Made by a program: the position numbers and the translations under genes. Below the pieces are notes generated by a model. It searched no databases. It was not told the DNA's origin and saw only the letters and a program-made list of their open reading frames with translations. Source: Planctomycetota bacterium (lineage in GTDB: Bacteria > Planctomycetota > Planctomycetia > Planctomycetales > Planctomycetaceae). Taken from it: a DNA stretch of 64,000 nucleotides. Positions 55,110-62,900 of this stretch are shown here, piece by piece (the first letter of the stretch is position 1; the number at the start of each line of letters is the position of its first letter). The DNA lies in the NCBI GenBank assembly GCA_003671275.1, contig QWPB01000077.1, positions 79,649-143,648 of the forward strand, in the 5' to 3' direction.

Positions 55110-56000
55110 TTATCCTGGCCAGCGGGCTCGCAGAACTCGTGGCTGGCCCGAGAGATCCGGAATTATCTCGACTTCCTGATACCCCGCCGGGTCGGTTTGG
55201 AACACCTCCATGATCGCCGAAGCCTGTTCTGGACTGAATTCCACTAGCAGACCGCCTCCCGGTTTCAAGTGGGCAGACGCTCCTTGGGCAATGCGGCGGA
55301 TAATGTCGAGACCATCCGCACCTCCATCGAGTGCCCGGTGGGGTTCGTGCTTCTGAACATCCGCAGACAGCCCAGCGATTTCATCCGTGGCGACATATGG
55401 CGGATTCGACACGATCCAGTCAAATCGTTCCCCGGCCCTCAATGGTTCCCAAAGATCCCCTAGCCGTAATTCCACGCGATTGCCCACCTGATGCCGGGCG
55501 ACATTCCGCTGCGCAAATTCCAGTGTAGCGGGATGGATTTCGACACCCACGATTGTCGCGTGCGGGGCCTGGGTCGCGATTGCGACGCTGATGCAACCCG
55601 ACCCAACACCCAGCTCTAAAAGCTGGGGCTGCGGGCTTCCCGCGATCAACCGAACGGCCTCCATGACGAGAAGTTCCGTCTCAGGACGCGGGATAAGAAC
55701 TTCGCGTCCCACCTCAAACGTCAAGCTGTAGAACTCCTTATGACCGACAAGGTAAGCCACCGGTTCCGCAGCAGCCCGACGCTTCACGAGATCACGCATC
55801 TTCTGTCGCACGGAATCAGTCAGCACATCCTCATATTGGGTATAGAGTTGAATTCGCTGACAGCCTCGCGAGTGGGCCAACAGCACTTCAGCATCCAGAC
55901 GGGGGGAGGGACTGCCCTGCTTCTTGAGGTAGTCGATCGTCCAGTCCAGAACCTTGCGAACGGTCCAGGCGTCACCGGCGGGAGGGGTTTCGGTCGACAC
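55110..56000 (-). CDS. prmC: Peptide chain release factor N5-glutamine methyltransferase PrmC (HemK)
   Basis: Methylates the GGQ glutamine of release factors 1 and 2. The N-terminal helical domain has LDAEVLLAHSRGCQRIQLYT and VAYLVGHKEF. The AdoMet site is LLELGVGSGCISVAIA. The catalytic NPPY is in DWIVSNPPYVA, followed by PHRALDGGADGLD, all typical. 296 aa from GTG 56000, which places the start right before the conserved TVRKVLDW. A GTG at 56078 would add 26 hydrophobic residues. Neither has a good ribosome site, so the start is uncertain. prmC often follows prfA, but here it follows infC. Confidence 0.93.
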   Translation of the reverse strand: MSTETPPAGDAWTVRKVLDWTIDYLKKQGSPSPRLDAEVLLAHSRGCQRIQLYTQYEDVLTDSVRQKMRDLVKRRAAAEPVAYLVGHKEFYSLTFEVGREVLIPRPETELLVMEAVRLIAGSPQPQLLELGVGSGCISVAIATQAPHATIVGVEIHPATLEFAQRNVARHQVGNRVELRLGDLWEPLRAGERFDWIVSNPPYVATDEIAGLSADVQKHEPHRALDGGADGLDIIRRIAQGASAHLKPGGGLLVEFSPEQASAIMEVFQTDPAGYQEVEIIPDLSGQPRVLRARWPG

Positions 56001-56147
56001 AGTCGAGCTTTCGAAAAGTACAGGCTGACAGTGAAAGACAACAGCGAGCAGGAAGCCTAACGAAAACGGGTCGGCCACCGCTTTTCGGTACCGACCCGCT
56101 GTGACTCAACGCAGAACCCGAAGGCCGATCACCCGAACGGCTTAGGC

Positions 56148-56633
56148 TTATTTGGGAGCCAGCACCGCTGTGATCGCCCGGCCTTCCAAAGAAGGAGCCT
56201 TTTCGATCTTGGCGATGTCTTCCAGCTTGGCGATCATCCCCAGCAGCACTTCACGCCCCAGATCCTGGTGGGCGTTTTCGCGGCCCCGGAAGACAACTGT
56301 CAGCTTGACCTTGTCCTTTCCTTCCAGGAAATCGCGAGCGTGCTTCGTTTTGAAATCGATGTCGTGATCACCGATTTTGGGGCGCAGGCGGATCTCTTTC
56401 AGCTCCACCTGATGAACTTTATTGTTCTTGTGCAGCTTGCGTTTTTGCTCGTACTTGAACTTGCCATAATCAAGGATACGACAAACCGGCGGTCGCTCCG
56501 TCGGTGCGACTTCAACAAGATCCAAGCCTGAATCAAAGGCCAAGCGGAGTGCTTCCGCTGTGGGCAAAACCCCGACCATTTCTCCCAGTTGGTTAACGAC
56601 CCGAACCTGAGCGATGCGGATCTGCTCATTCAC
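56148..56633 (-). CDS. infC: Translation initiation factor IF-3
   Basis: 161 aa counted from GTG 56633. The N-domain has [20 protein letters not shown] and the linker ends in [16 protein letters not shown]. The C-domain has [20 protein letters not shown], all diagnostic. GTG 56633 has no ribosome site. In frame five codons upstream is ATC at 56648, preceded by AAGGA at a 5-nt gap; infC is known for non-canonical AUU-type starts that allow autoregulation, so ATC 56648 may be the real start. rpmI and rplT, the usual partners, are not next to it. Confidence 0.95.
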   Translation of the reverse strand: MNEQIRIAQVRVVNQLGEMVGVLPTAEALRLAFDSGLDLVEVAPTERPPVCRILDYGKFKYEQKRKLHKNNKVHQVELKEIRLRPKIGDHDIDFKTKHARDFLEGKDKVKLTVVFRGRENAHQDLGREVLLGMIAKLEDIAKIEKAPSLEGRAITAVLAPK

Positions 56634-56920
56634 CCGATGCGTTTCGATTGCTGTCCTTCCTTCGAATCCTGAGCGTAGGTCTTGAGAGGCGGGAACAATT
56701 CCCGATCAACTCTTGACGCCAATCTGCACTTTTAATATCGGAAATTTCTGCCGTCAAGGCGTGAAAAGTTTCTGCAAAAAGGATTTCCGGTGAATTCCAT
56801 GCGTCTCATCTGATCCAGTCCTCAACTCCGAGACTGCCGGGGGTTCACTGCCCGGTCGCGAGGGAATCGATAGAATTCGGGATATAACCAGCTCTCCAAG
56901 AGCCGTTCCAGGAGCCAGTC

Positions 56921-58345
56921 ATGTCCGAATTCCGCATCGAAAAAGACACCATGGGCGAGGTCCGCGTTCCGGCGAAGGCGTATTACGCCTCGCAAACGCA
57001 GCGGGCCGTCGAGAACTTTCCGGTCTCCGGCTGGCCGCTGCACAGCGATCTGATCCACGCGATGGGCCTCGTGAAGTTCGCTTGCGGAGTGGCCAATCGC
57101 GACCTCGGCAAACTGCAGAACACCGGCAAGAACCGGCTCGATGCGAAGCAGATTGAGCTGATGCTGGCAGCTGCGAAGGAGGTCGCAGCGGGGAAGTTCG
57201 ACGACCAATTCCCGATCGATGTCTTCCAGACTGGCTCGGGCACTTCGAGCAACATGAACGCCAACGAAGTGATTGCCAACCGCGCGATCGAGCTAGCAGG
57301 TGGGGACCGGTTCGCCCTCGCCAAGCCGATTCACCCCAACGACCATGTCAACATGGGGCAGAGCACGAATGACACGTTTCCCACGGCGATCCATGTCGCT
57401 GTCGGGATGTCGATCGCCCGGACCTTAATCCCCGCCCTCAAGAAGTTCGCCGATGTGCTGACCGCCAAGGCGAAAGAGTGGGACCAAATCATCAAGATCG
57501 GACGGACGCACCTGGCCGATGCGACCCCGCTGCGGCTGGGCCAGGAGTTCGGTGGCTTTGCCCGGCAGCTCGAACTCTCCATCGGGCGAGCTGAGACAGC
57601 CATCGAAGCTGTACTGGAACTCCCCGTCGGCGGCACAGCTGTCGGGTCGGGAATCAACACGCATCCCGAGTTCGGTTCCCGCGTGGCCAACTGCCTGCGT
57701 GAGGAGTCGGGGATCGCCTTCGTGGAGTCCGCCAATCACTTCGAAGGGAATGCCCAGCGCGACGGCCTTGTCGAGTGCCACGGACAGCTGAAGATGATCG
57801 CCACCACGCTGTTCAATGTCTCAAACAACATCCGCTGGCTGGGCTCCGGCCCGCGCTGCGGCTTCTATGAGATCAAGCTGCCGGACCGGCAGCCCGGCTC
57901 GTCGATCATGCCCGGCAAGGTCAATCCGGTGATGTGCGAAAGCCTGATGCAGGTCTGCGCCCGCGTGATCGGGAACGACGGGTGCCTGACCCTGAGCGGG
58001 GCGGCGGGGGGCCAGTTCCAGCTGAACATCATGATGCCCGTGATGGGCCAGACCACGCTGGAAAGCATCATGCTGCTGGCCCGCGGGACCGATGCCTTTG
58101 TCGAGTTCTGCGCGAACGAGATGGAAGCCAACGAAGAAGCCTGCGTCGCCAGCGTCGAAAAGAGCCTGTCGATGGTCACGAGCCTCAACCCGTTCATCGG
58201 CTACGAGAAGGCCGCCGCCCTCGCAAAGGAAGCCTTCAAGTCCGGCAAGACGATTCGGGAACTGTGTACCGAGCAGAACATCCTGCCGGCGGACCAACTC
58301 ACTGCGGCGCTGGACCCGTTCAGCATGACCGAGCCGCAGGGGTGA
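56921..58345 (+). CDS. fumC: Class II fumarate hydratase
   Basis: Hydrates fumarate to L-malate in the TCA cycle. 474 aa, normal; homotetrameric in the family. FRIEKDTMGEVRVPAKAYY opens the protein. TGSGTSSNMNANEVIANRA, HPNDHVNMGQSTNDTFPTA and the signature GSSIMPGKVNPVMCE follow, and GRTHLADATPLRLGQEFGG carries the active-site His. ATG 56921 is 7 nt after AGGAG. It diverges from infC. Confidence 0.97.
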   Translation: MSEFRIEKDTMGEVRVPAKAYYASQTQRAVENFPVSGWPLHSDLIHAMGLVKFACGVANRDLGKLQNTGKNRLDAKQIELMLAAAKEVAAGKFDDQFPIDVFQTGSGTSSNMNANEVIANRAIELAGGDRFALAKPIHPNDHVNMGQSTNDTFPTAIHVAVGMSIARTLIPALKKFADVLTAKAKEWDQIIKIGRTHLADATPLRLGQEFGGFARQLELSIGRAETAIEAVLELPVGGTAVGSGINTHPEFGSRVANCLREESGIAFVESANHFEGNAQRDGLVECHGQLKMIATTLFNVSNNIRWLGSGPRCGFYEIKLPDRQPGSSIMPGKVNPVMCESLMQVCARVIGNDGCLTLSGAAGGQFQLNIMMPVMGQTTLESIMLLARGTDAFVEFCANEMEANEEACVASVEKSLSMVTSLNPFIGYEKAAALAKEAFKSGKTIRELCTEQNILPADQLTAALDPFSMTEPQG

Positions 58346-58643
58346 TTTGCAGCGGCCTGTTCCCCAGGACTCTCATTCGGGCCCTGTGTTGTCCCCATAC
58401 TACAGTGGACCTATCGGGGCCTCTGCGGGTGGAAATTGACAACCGCAGAGGAGAGGCCACGACACTCGTCGCACCAGACACTCTTCAGAAATCCGTTATC
58501 GGCCCGGTAAACACCGCAGGGATGATTCACCAAGAGTGCCTTTCGATTGAAAAATATTCTCATTTTTTCTGAAAACAACGTAAACACCCATTCTATTCTA
58601 TTCTATTAACAATATCTGCGGGGCCTTGGATTGGGAGGGACCT
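58346..58643. other. Intergenic region with hairpin and ATTCT repeats
   Basis: A 9-bp hairpin, CCTCTGCGG (58420-58428) with CCGCAGAGG (58443-58451), may end fumC transcription, but no T-run follows. An A/T-rich stretch at about 58550-58615 includes three tandem ATTCT units (about 58592-58606) and probably contains the promoter of the DUF1559 gene. No riboswitch like that at 24 kb is seen here. Confidence 0.5.
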
Positions 58644-59615
58644 GTGATCGAAACCGGATTCCCATTTTTCAAACCGCTGTCACGAAGATCCGACGGGCCG
58701 CCTCTCTTTGGCAGTCAGGGAGCATTCACACTCGTTGAATTACTCGTTTCGCTTGCAGTTATTGGTATCTTGCTTGCCCTGCTGCTGCCTGCGGTCCAGC
58801 GTGTCCGCGAGACTGCCCGTCGATCGCAGTGCCTCTCTCAAATGAAGCAAGTCGTACTCGCAGTTCACCACTATGAGGCCACATGGAATTCATTTCCTCA
58901 ACACGACTGGGACACATCGTTTCTGGTACACATTCTACCAGAGATCGAGCAAGCGGCGATTCTCGACAAATTCAATCCGTATGGAGCATTCAATCCCTTA
59001 AACTCGAATGCGGGACGCAACGGACTGGCGTTTCTGACAATTCCGCTTTACCAATGCCCCAGTGATCCGTCCCACGTCAAGGGAGGGACGAATTATGTGG
59101 GCAACTTTGGCTACGGATATCAGCAGTTTGACGCGGCCAATGGCGTGATCGTAAATCACATGAAGCCCCTCCGCTTTACCGATGTGACCGACGGATTGTC
59201 TCAGACGGCGTTGCTCTCCGAGTGCATTCAAGGCAGCCGCGAGCATGCTCACCGTCTGTCCAAAATCTGGAAGACTCCCTATGCCTTGCAGGGAGTGGAT
59301 CAACTTCCGCAGTTCGAGACACTTTGCCGCGAGACCGCGAACTCCGGTGCTCCCCCATTCTCATTTCGCGGGGGCGGCTGGATCGAATCCGTCCCCAATG
59401 CGATCTATACCCACACTCTTTATCCAAATGACGTGAGTTGCTTGAATGCCGGGAATGGGACTCTCGGAATTTTTTCAGCAGCGAGCCTTCACCCAGGAGG
59501 AGTGAATCTCATCTTTTGCGATGGTCATGCGAGCTTTATCCAGACGGCGATTGATCTCAATGTCTGGCGAGCGATCGGAACTCGCCATGGGGGCGAGTCT
59601 GTTTCTGATTTCTGA
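58644..59615 (+). CDS. DUF1559 prepilin-like protein
   Basis: 323 aa. The prepilin motif GAFTLVELLVSLAVIGILLA lies unusually deep, after about 26 residues of basic leader. DUF1559 blocks follow: LLLPAVQRVRETARR, QCLSQMKQVVLAVHHYEATW and, at the end, GGVNLIFCDGHASFI. GTG 58644 is about 6 nt after GGGAGGG; the in-frame TTG at 58626 lies upstream of that site. Lower GC in and around this gene than in its neighbours hints at a different history. It is followed closely by three short genes, suggesting an operon. Confidence 0.9.
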   Translation: MIETGFPFFKPLSRRSDGPPLFGSQGAFTLVELLVSLAVIGILLALLLPAVQRVRETARRSQCLSQMKQVVLAVHHYEATWNSFPQHDWDTSFLVHILPEIEQAAILDKFNPYGAFNPLNSNAGRNGLAFLTIPLYQCPSDPSHVKGGTNYVGNFGYGYQQFDAANGVIVNHMKPLRFTDVTDGLSQTALLSECIQGSREHAHRLSKIWKTPYALQGVDQLPQFETLCRETANSGAPPFSFRGGGWIESVPNAIYTHTLYPNDVSCLNAGNGTLGIFSAASLHPGGVNLIFCDGHASFIQTAIDLNVWRAIGTRHGGESVSDF

Positions 59616-59630
59616 ACGGGAGCAAATAAA

Positions 59631-60011
59631 ATGACGCGGAAGGTTGCCGGCCTGCTGACATTGGTACTGTTTGAGATGGGTTCGCACCTGGGAGCGGGGA
59701 TCACGAATCCCCTGACGAACGATCCACTGGATCAGTATCGAAATGATCTGCCGCTGGACTGCGAAGTGGCCGTGTCTGAAACGCTCAATTGGCGAGTCCG
59801 GTTGTTAAATTCCAGCAATCAAGGAATTGGCACCGACTGGTCATTCACACATAACTCCGAAGAGGGGATGACCTACGATCATGAATTTCAGCCCGGAGGG
59901 ATCCCGCCGCATTTCCCTGTGGGCGATGCCTATCTGAAGCTGCAACGCATGGAGGGAGGCTCTTATGTGGATAAAGACTTTCAGGCCATTGTCTTCTTCG
60001 AACTGGAATAA
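59631..60011 (+). CDS. Small secreted protein, function unknown
   Basis: 126 aa. ATG 59631 follows GGGAG by 8 nt and lies 15 nt after the DUF1559 stop. The N-terminus MTRKVAGLLTLVLFEMGSHL looks like a signal peptide with cleavage near GAG. The rest is beta-rich without a recognised motif (CEVAVSETLNWRVRLLN, GDAYLKLQRMEGGSYV). I do not recognise a family. The position suggests it works with the prepilin-like protein. Confidence 0.7.
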   Translation: MTRKVAGLLTLVLFEMGSHLGAGITNPLTNDPLDQYRNDLPLDCEVAVSETLNWRVRLLNSSNQGIGTDWSFTHNSEEGMTYDHEFQPGGIPPHFPVGDAYLKLQRMEGGSYVDKDFQAIVFFELE

Positions 60012-60021
60012 CAAGATCCCT

Positions 60022-60585
60022 ATGCGATCTCCAGCCATGGCAATGTTGGCGGTTCTGAGTCTGGGGGGAGCAGGTTGTGAGCAATCACAGCCGGCTCCCC
60101 CGGCTTTGCCCGTTCTCGCCGCCCCGCTCCCGGGTCCGCCCAAGTCACTTTTGCTACCTGAGCGAATCGACGAAAAGCTGGTGTTCATTGATTCCGACGG
60201 GAGACCGGTTTCCGAGATTGTCTGCCGGACAAAGGCGACCCTCCGATACAGCTATCGGTTGCCTCCTGAATGGACCGAAGCTCCTGGACGAGCGATGTGC
60301 AATGCACAGACCAGCCAACTGTCGTTTCAATTGGTCATCATCCAAAAGGGAAGGCCAGTCATCTCAGGATACGGAAAGGGAGTCCCCGTAAAAGCAGCCA
60401 CGGGGGAGTACGTGCTAACAACAACGATCAAGGTGCCTCCCACGCCGGGAACTGGGGAATACTTTCTTCGGGCACGGGTCCATCAAACTGGAAATGGTCC
60501 GTATCCACTGCCCTTATGTGAGATTCCGATTCGGGTGATCGAAGCTCCCGATTCCCCATCGGATGTTCCGCTGAAACCGGAATGA
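60022..60585 (+). CDS. Putative lipoprotein, function unknown
   Basis: 187 aa. MRSPAMAMLAVLSLGGAGCE carries a lipobox (LGGAGC, Cys near residue 19), so it should be a lipid-anchored envelope protein. A Pro-rich linker (QPAPPALPVLAAPLPGPP) is followed by a beta-rich domain ending EYFLRARVHQTGNG. The start is 10 nt after the previous stop. No known family. It overlaps the next small gene by ATGA. Confidence 0.75.
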   Translation: MRSPAMAMLAVLSLGGAGCEQSQPAPPALPVLAAPLPGPPKSLLLPERIDEKLVFIDSDGRPVSEIVCRTKATLRYSYRLPPEWTEAPGRAMCNAQTSQLSFQLVIIQKGRPVISGYGKGVPVKAATGEYVLTTTIKVPPTPGTGEYFLRARVHQTGNGPYPLPLCEIPIRVIEAPDSPSDVPLKPE

Positions 60586-60809
60586 GTCGAGCAGATACTC
60601 AAGAAGAGGGATCGAGCCAGGGGGCCGCACTACTGGAACTCTCGTTCTGTATTGATATGCTGATCGGCACGATTCACGGGCAAGAAATCCGGCATATCGA
60701 GGGCCACATCGCGTCTCCGGATGGCGGACCGCCCGTGTTTTACCGGGAGATGGTCCTCCGGTTGAAGATGGCCGGGCATCATGTCTCTCGCAGTGCCTTG
60801 GGAGCTTAA
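60582..60809 (+). CDS. Short hypothetical protein
   Basis: 75 aa, start overlapping the lipoprotein stop in the sequence ATGA (60582-60585), which argues for translational coupling. No motif is recognised; SFCIDMLIGTIHGQEI is the most hydrophobic part. It ends 3 nt before the next gene, so the compact spacing supports reality, but coding potential is only moderate. Confidence 0.5.
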   Translation: MSRADTQEEGSSQGAALLELSFCIDMLIGTIHGQEIRHIEGHIASPDGGPPVFYREMVLRLKMAGHHVSRSALGA

Positions 60810-60812
60810 GTC

Positions 60813-61988
60813 ATGACAGGCAATTCACCACCGTCCGGCAAGCCCGTGGGTTCGGTCACCAAAATTGTAACGACGATGGTCCTGCTGTTGTTCATCGGCG
60901 GCGGCGTCTATCTGACGCAGCGCGGACTTAAGAGCGTCGAGGAGTCGTTCGCGGCGACGAGTTGGCCGACGACTGAAGGAGTGATTGTCCGCTCGGCGGT
61001 ACACACCACCGAAACCCCGATCAAGAAGAATGGTCGCGAAGTCCCCAACAAGAAAACGAAGTCGTACGCCCCCAGTATCGAGTACAGATTCTCCGTGAAG
61101 GGGCAGGCCCTGACCGGAACCCGCGTTACGATCGACGATGAAAGCATCGGAACCAAAGCTTCAGCCCAGGCCATTGTTGACAAGTATCCCGTCCACAAGG
61201 GGGTCAAGGTCAGCTACCAGCCCGACCAGCCTATGATCTCGGTCCTCGAGCCGGGCAGTTGGGCGGGTTCATATCGCTGGTTTCTGCCGGGCGGAGCATT
61301 CCTCTTGATCCCGCTGCTGCTCCTGCGGGGAATCTGGGGCTCGCCTTCCGAGCCTCCGCTAGCCGAGGTTACGGCGGACGAGAACCACCTGGCTCGCCCC
61401 CGTCTGCTCAATGGTGTGCTGATGGTTGAGGAGATCGCCCGCTGGGAACCGGGTCAAACTGTCCATATCCGCCGGGCGCGCGTGGGATTCCTCAAATCGA
61501 TCATCGCTGCGATCCTCATGGGACTGGTTCTGGGGATGTTTCTGGGGCTCTTGCCGGCGGCGTACTTCCTGTCCGGGCGGGGAATTATCTTCATTGCCAA
61601 ATTCTACCTGGCGGTGTCGGCGGCACTGACATTGGCAAGCGCCATTGGATTGATCCTGTACGGACGACGGCGTGAATACCTGTTCGATTGGGCGTTGGGT
61701 TCGGTGCATTGGGAGATCGGTTGGAGTGGTCAAGAGGCTCCGCTGGAATCGATCGAAAAGCTGACGATGCATCTGCCCGCTGCCGACAGCCCGCGAAACC
61801 CAGTCGTCGATTCCCACTCGATCACCGCCACGATTCAAGGGAAAAGCTACACGCTGCTGGAGACCAATGGACAGGGGCTCAGCTGGCAGCAGACGCGAGA
61901 ACGGCTCAAGCTCTCGATCTCCCAGCTGGCGAAAGCATTGCAGATTCCGTGGTCCGAGCAGCAGGCCCGCTCTGTCAATCCTCGATAG
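60813..61988 (+). CDS. DUF3592-type membrane protein
   Basis: 391 aa. A first membrane helix (IVTTMVLLLFIGGGVYLTQ) precedes a soluble part (about 45-140) with SWPTTEGVIVRSAV and SYAPSIEYRFSVKGQALTGT, the DUF3592 pattern. Two or three further membrane segments (FLPGGAFLLIPLLLL; IIAAILMGLVLGMFLGLLPA; FYLAVSAALTLASAIGLIL) are followed by a cytosolic or periplasmic beta-rich C-terminus. Function unknown. GGGAG lies 9 nt before the ATG. It is the last gene of the tight run that begins with DUF1559 at 58644. Confidence 0.8.
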   Translation: MTGNSPPSGKPVGSVTKIVTTMVLLLFIGGGVYLTQRGLKSVEESFAATSWPTTEGVIVRSAVHTTETPIKKNGREVPNKKTKSYAPSIEYRFSVKGQALTGTRVTIDDESIGTKASAQAIVDKYPVHKGVKVSYQPDQPMISVLEPGSWAGSYRWFLPGGAFLLIPLLLLRGIWGSPSEPPLAEVTADENHLARPRLLNGVLMVEEIARWEPGQTVHIRRARVGFLKSIIAAILMGLVLGMFLGLLPAAYFLSGRGIIFIAKFYLAVSAALTLASAIGLILYGRRREYLFDWALGSVHWEIGWSGQEAPLESIEKLTMHLPAADSPRNPVVDSHSITATIQGKSYTLLETNGQGLSWQQTRERLKLSISQLAKALQIPWSEQQARSVNPR

Positions 61989-62121
61989 GCCCGGGATCAC
62001 GACCCGATGAACGGGCGGCCTGAAAAACGGGCGATAGAGTCGCAAGATCGTTCTTGGTGCGGTAGAAATCGGGGCCTTCTGGTCGCCTTCGGGCGGTCTC
62101 TCCCGTTCAGAAAGTGGACTC

Positions 62122-62862
62122 GTGCTTCAGATTCTCCCCGCGATCGATCTCCGAGGCGGGCGCTGTGTGCGCCTGCGACAAGGTGACTACGCTCAAGAGA
62201 CCGTTTTCGGCGACGACCCGGTCTCCATGGCACAGCGGTGGGAAGCGGAGGGCGGTGACATTCTGCATCTGGTGGACCTCGATGGGGCCAAAGCGGGGGA
62301 GCCGGTGAATATCGATGCCATCCGAGGCATCGTTAAGGCGCTCACGATTCCCGTGGAGCTCGGGGGTGGTCTGCGGAATGACGAGTCGATCCGTCTGATG
62401 CTTGAGGAGGTCGGCGTCACCCGTGTCATTATCGGGACACAAGCCCTGAAGCAACCAGAGTGGTTCCGGCGGATGGTCGAACGCTATCCGAACCGCGTCG
62501 CGCTGGGGCTCGATGCCCGCGATTCGATGGTCGCCACAGCGGGCTGGCTCGATGTCTCGAAGACCCCGGCGTTTGATCTAGCCCGGCAGTACCAGGGGCT
62601 TCCACTGGCGGCACTGATTTACACGAATATCGCCAACGATGGGATGATGCAGGGCGTCGATCGCCGAACGATTGACGATATGCTGGCCCTCGCGGAACTC
62701 GGGTTTCCAATCATTGCCTCGGGAGGGGTGACCACCCTGCGGGATATCGAAACCCTGGCGAGGGAGCACGCCACGCAGCCCAACCTGGCTGGGGCCATCA
62801 TTGGCCGGGCACTGTACGAAGGAACGCTCACGGTTCAGGCGGCCCGAATCGCCGTGCATTAG
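62122..62862 (+). CDS. hisA: Phosphoribosyl-ProFAR isomerase HisA
   Basis: Amadori isomerase of histidine synthesis (ProFAR to PRFAR). 246 aa, normal. [19 protein letters not shown] carries the first catalytic Asp and VALGLDARD the second. [10 protein letters not shown] and VELGGGLRN are the phosphate loops, and [10 protein letters not shown] and [12 protein letters not shown] the C-terminal ones. The usual TDIxRDG reads TNIANDG. The start is GTG 62122 with a weak ribosome site. No other his gene is in the window. Confidence 0.95.
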   Translation: MLQILPAIDLRGGRCVRLRQGDYAQETVFGDDPVSMAQRWEAEGGDILHLVDLDGAKAGEPVNIDAIRGIVKALTIPVELGGGLRNDESIRLMLEEVGVTRVIIGTQALKQPEWFRRMVERYPNRVALGLDARDSMVATAGWLDVSKTPAFDLARQYQGLPLAALIYTNIANDGMMQGVDRRTIDDMLALAELGFPIIASGGVTTLRDIETLAREHATQPNLAGAIIGRALYEGTLTVQAARIAVH

Positions 62863-62900
62863 CGTTACCCAGTCAATAACGCCACCCAGGGAGGCCGACA

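Noticed and set aside
58346..58643. A second cobalamin riboswitch ahead of the other DUF1559 gene
   Set aside because: No B12 box or GGTG/GAATCC core is present; only a simple hairpin and ATTCT repeats.
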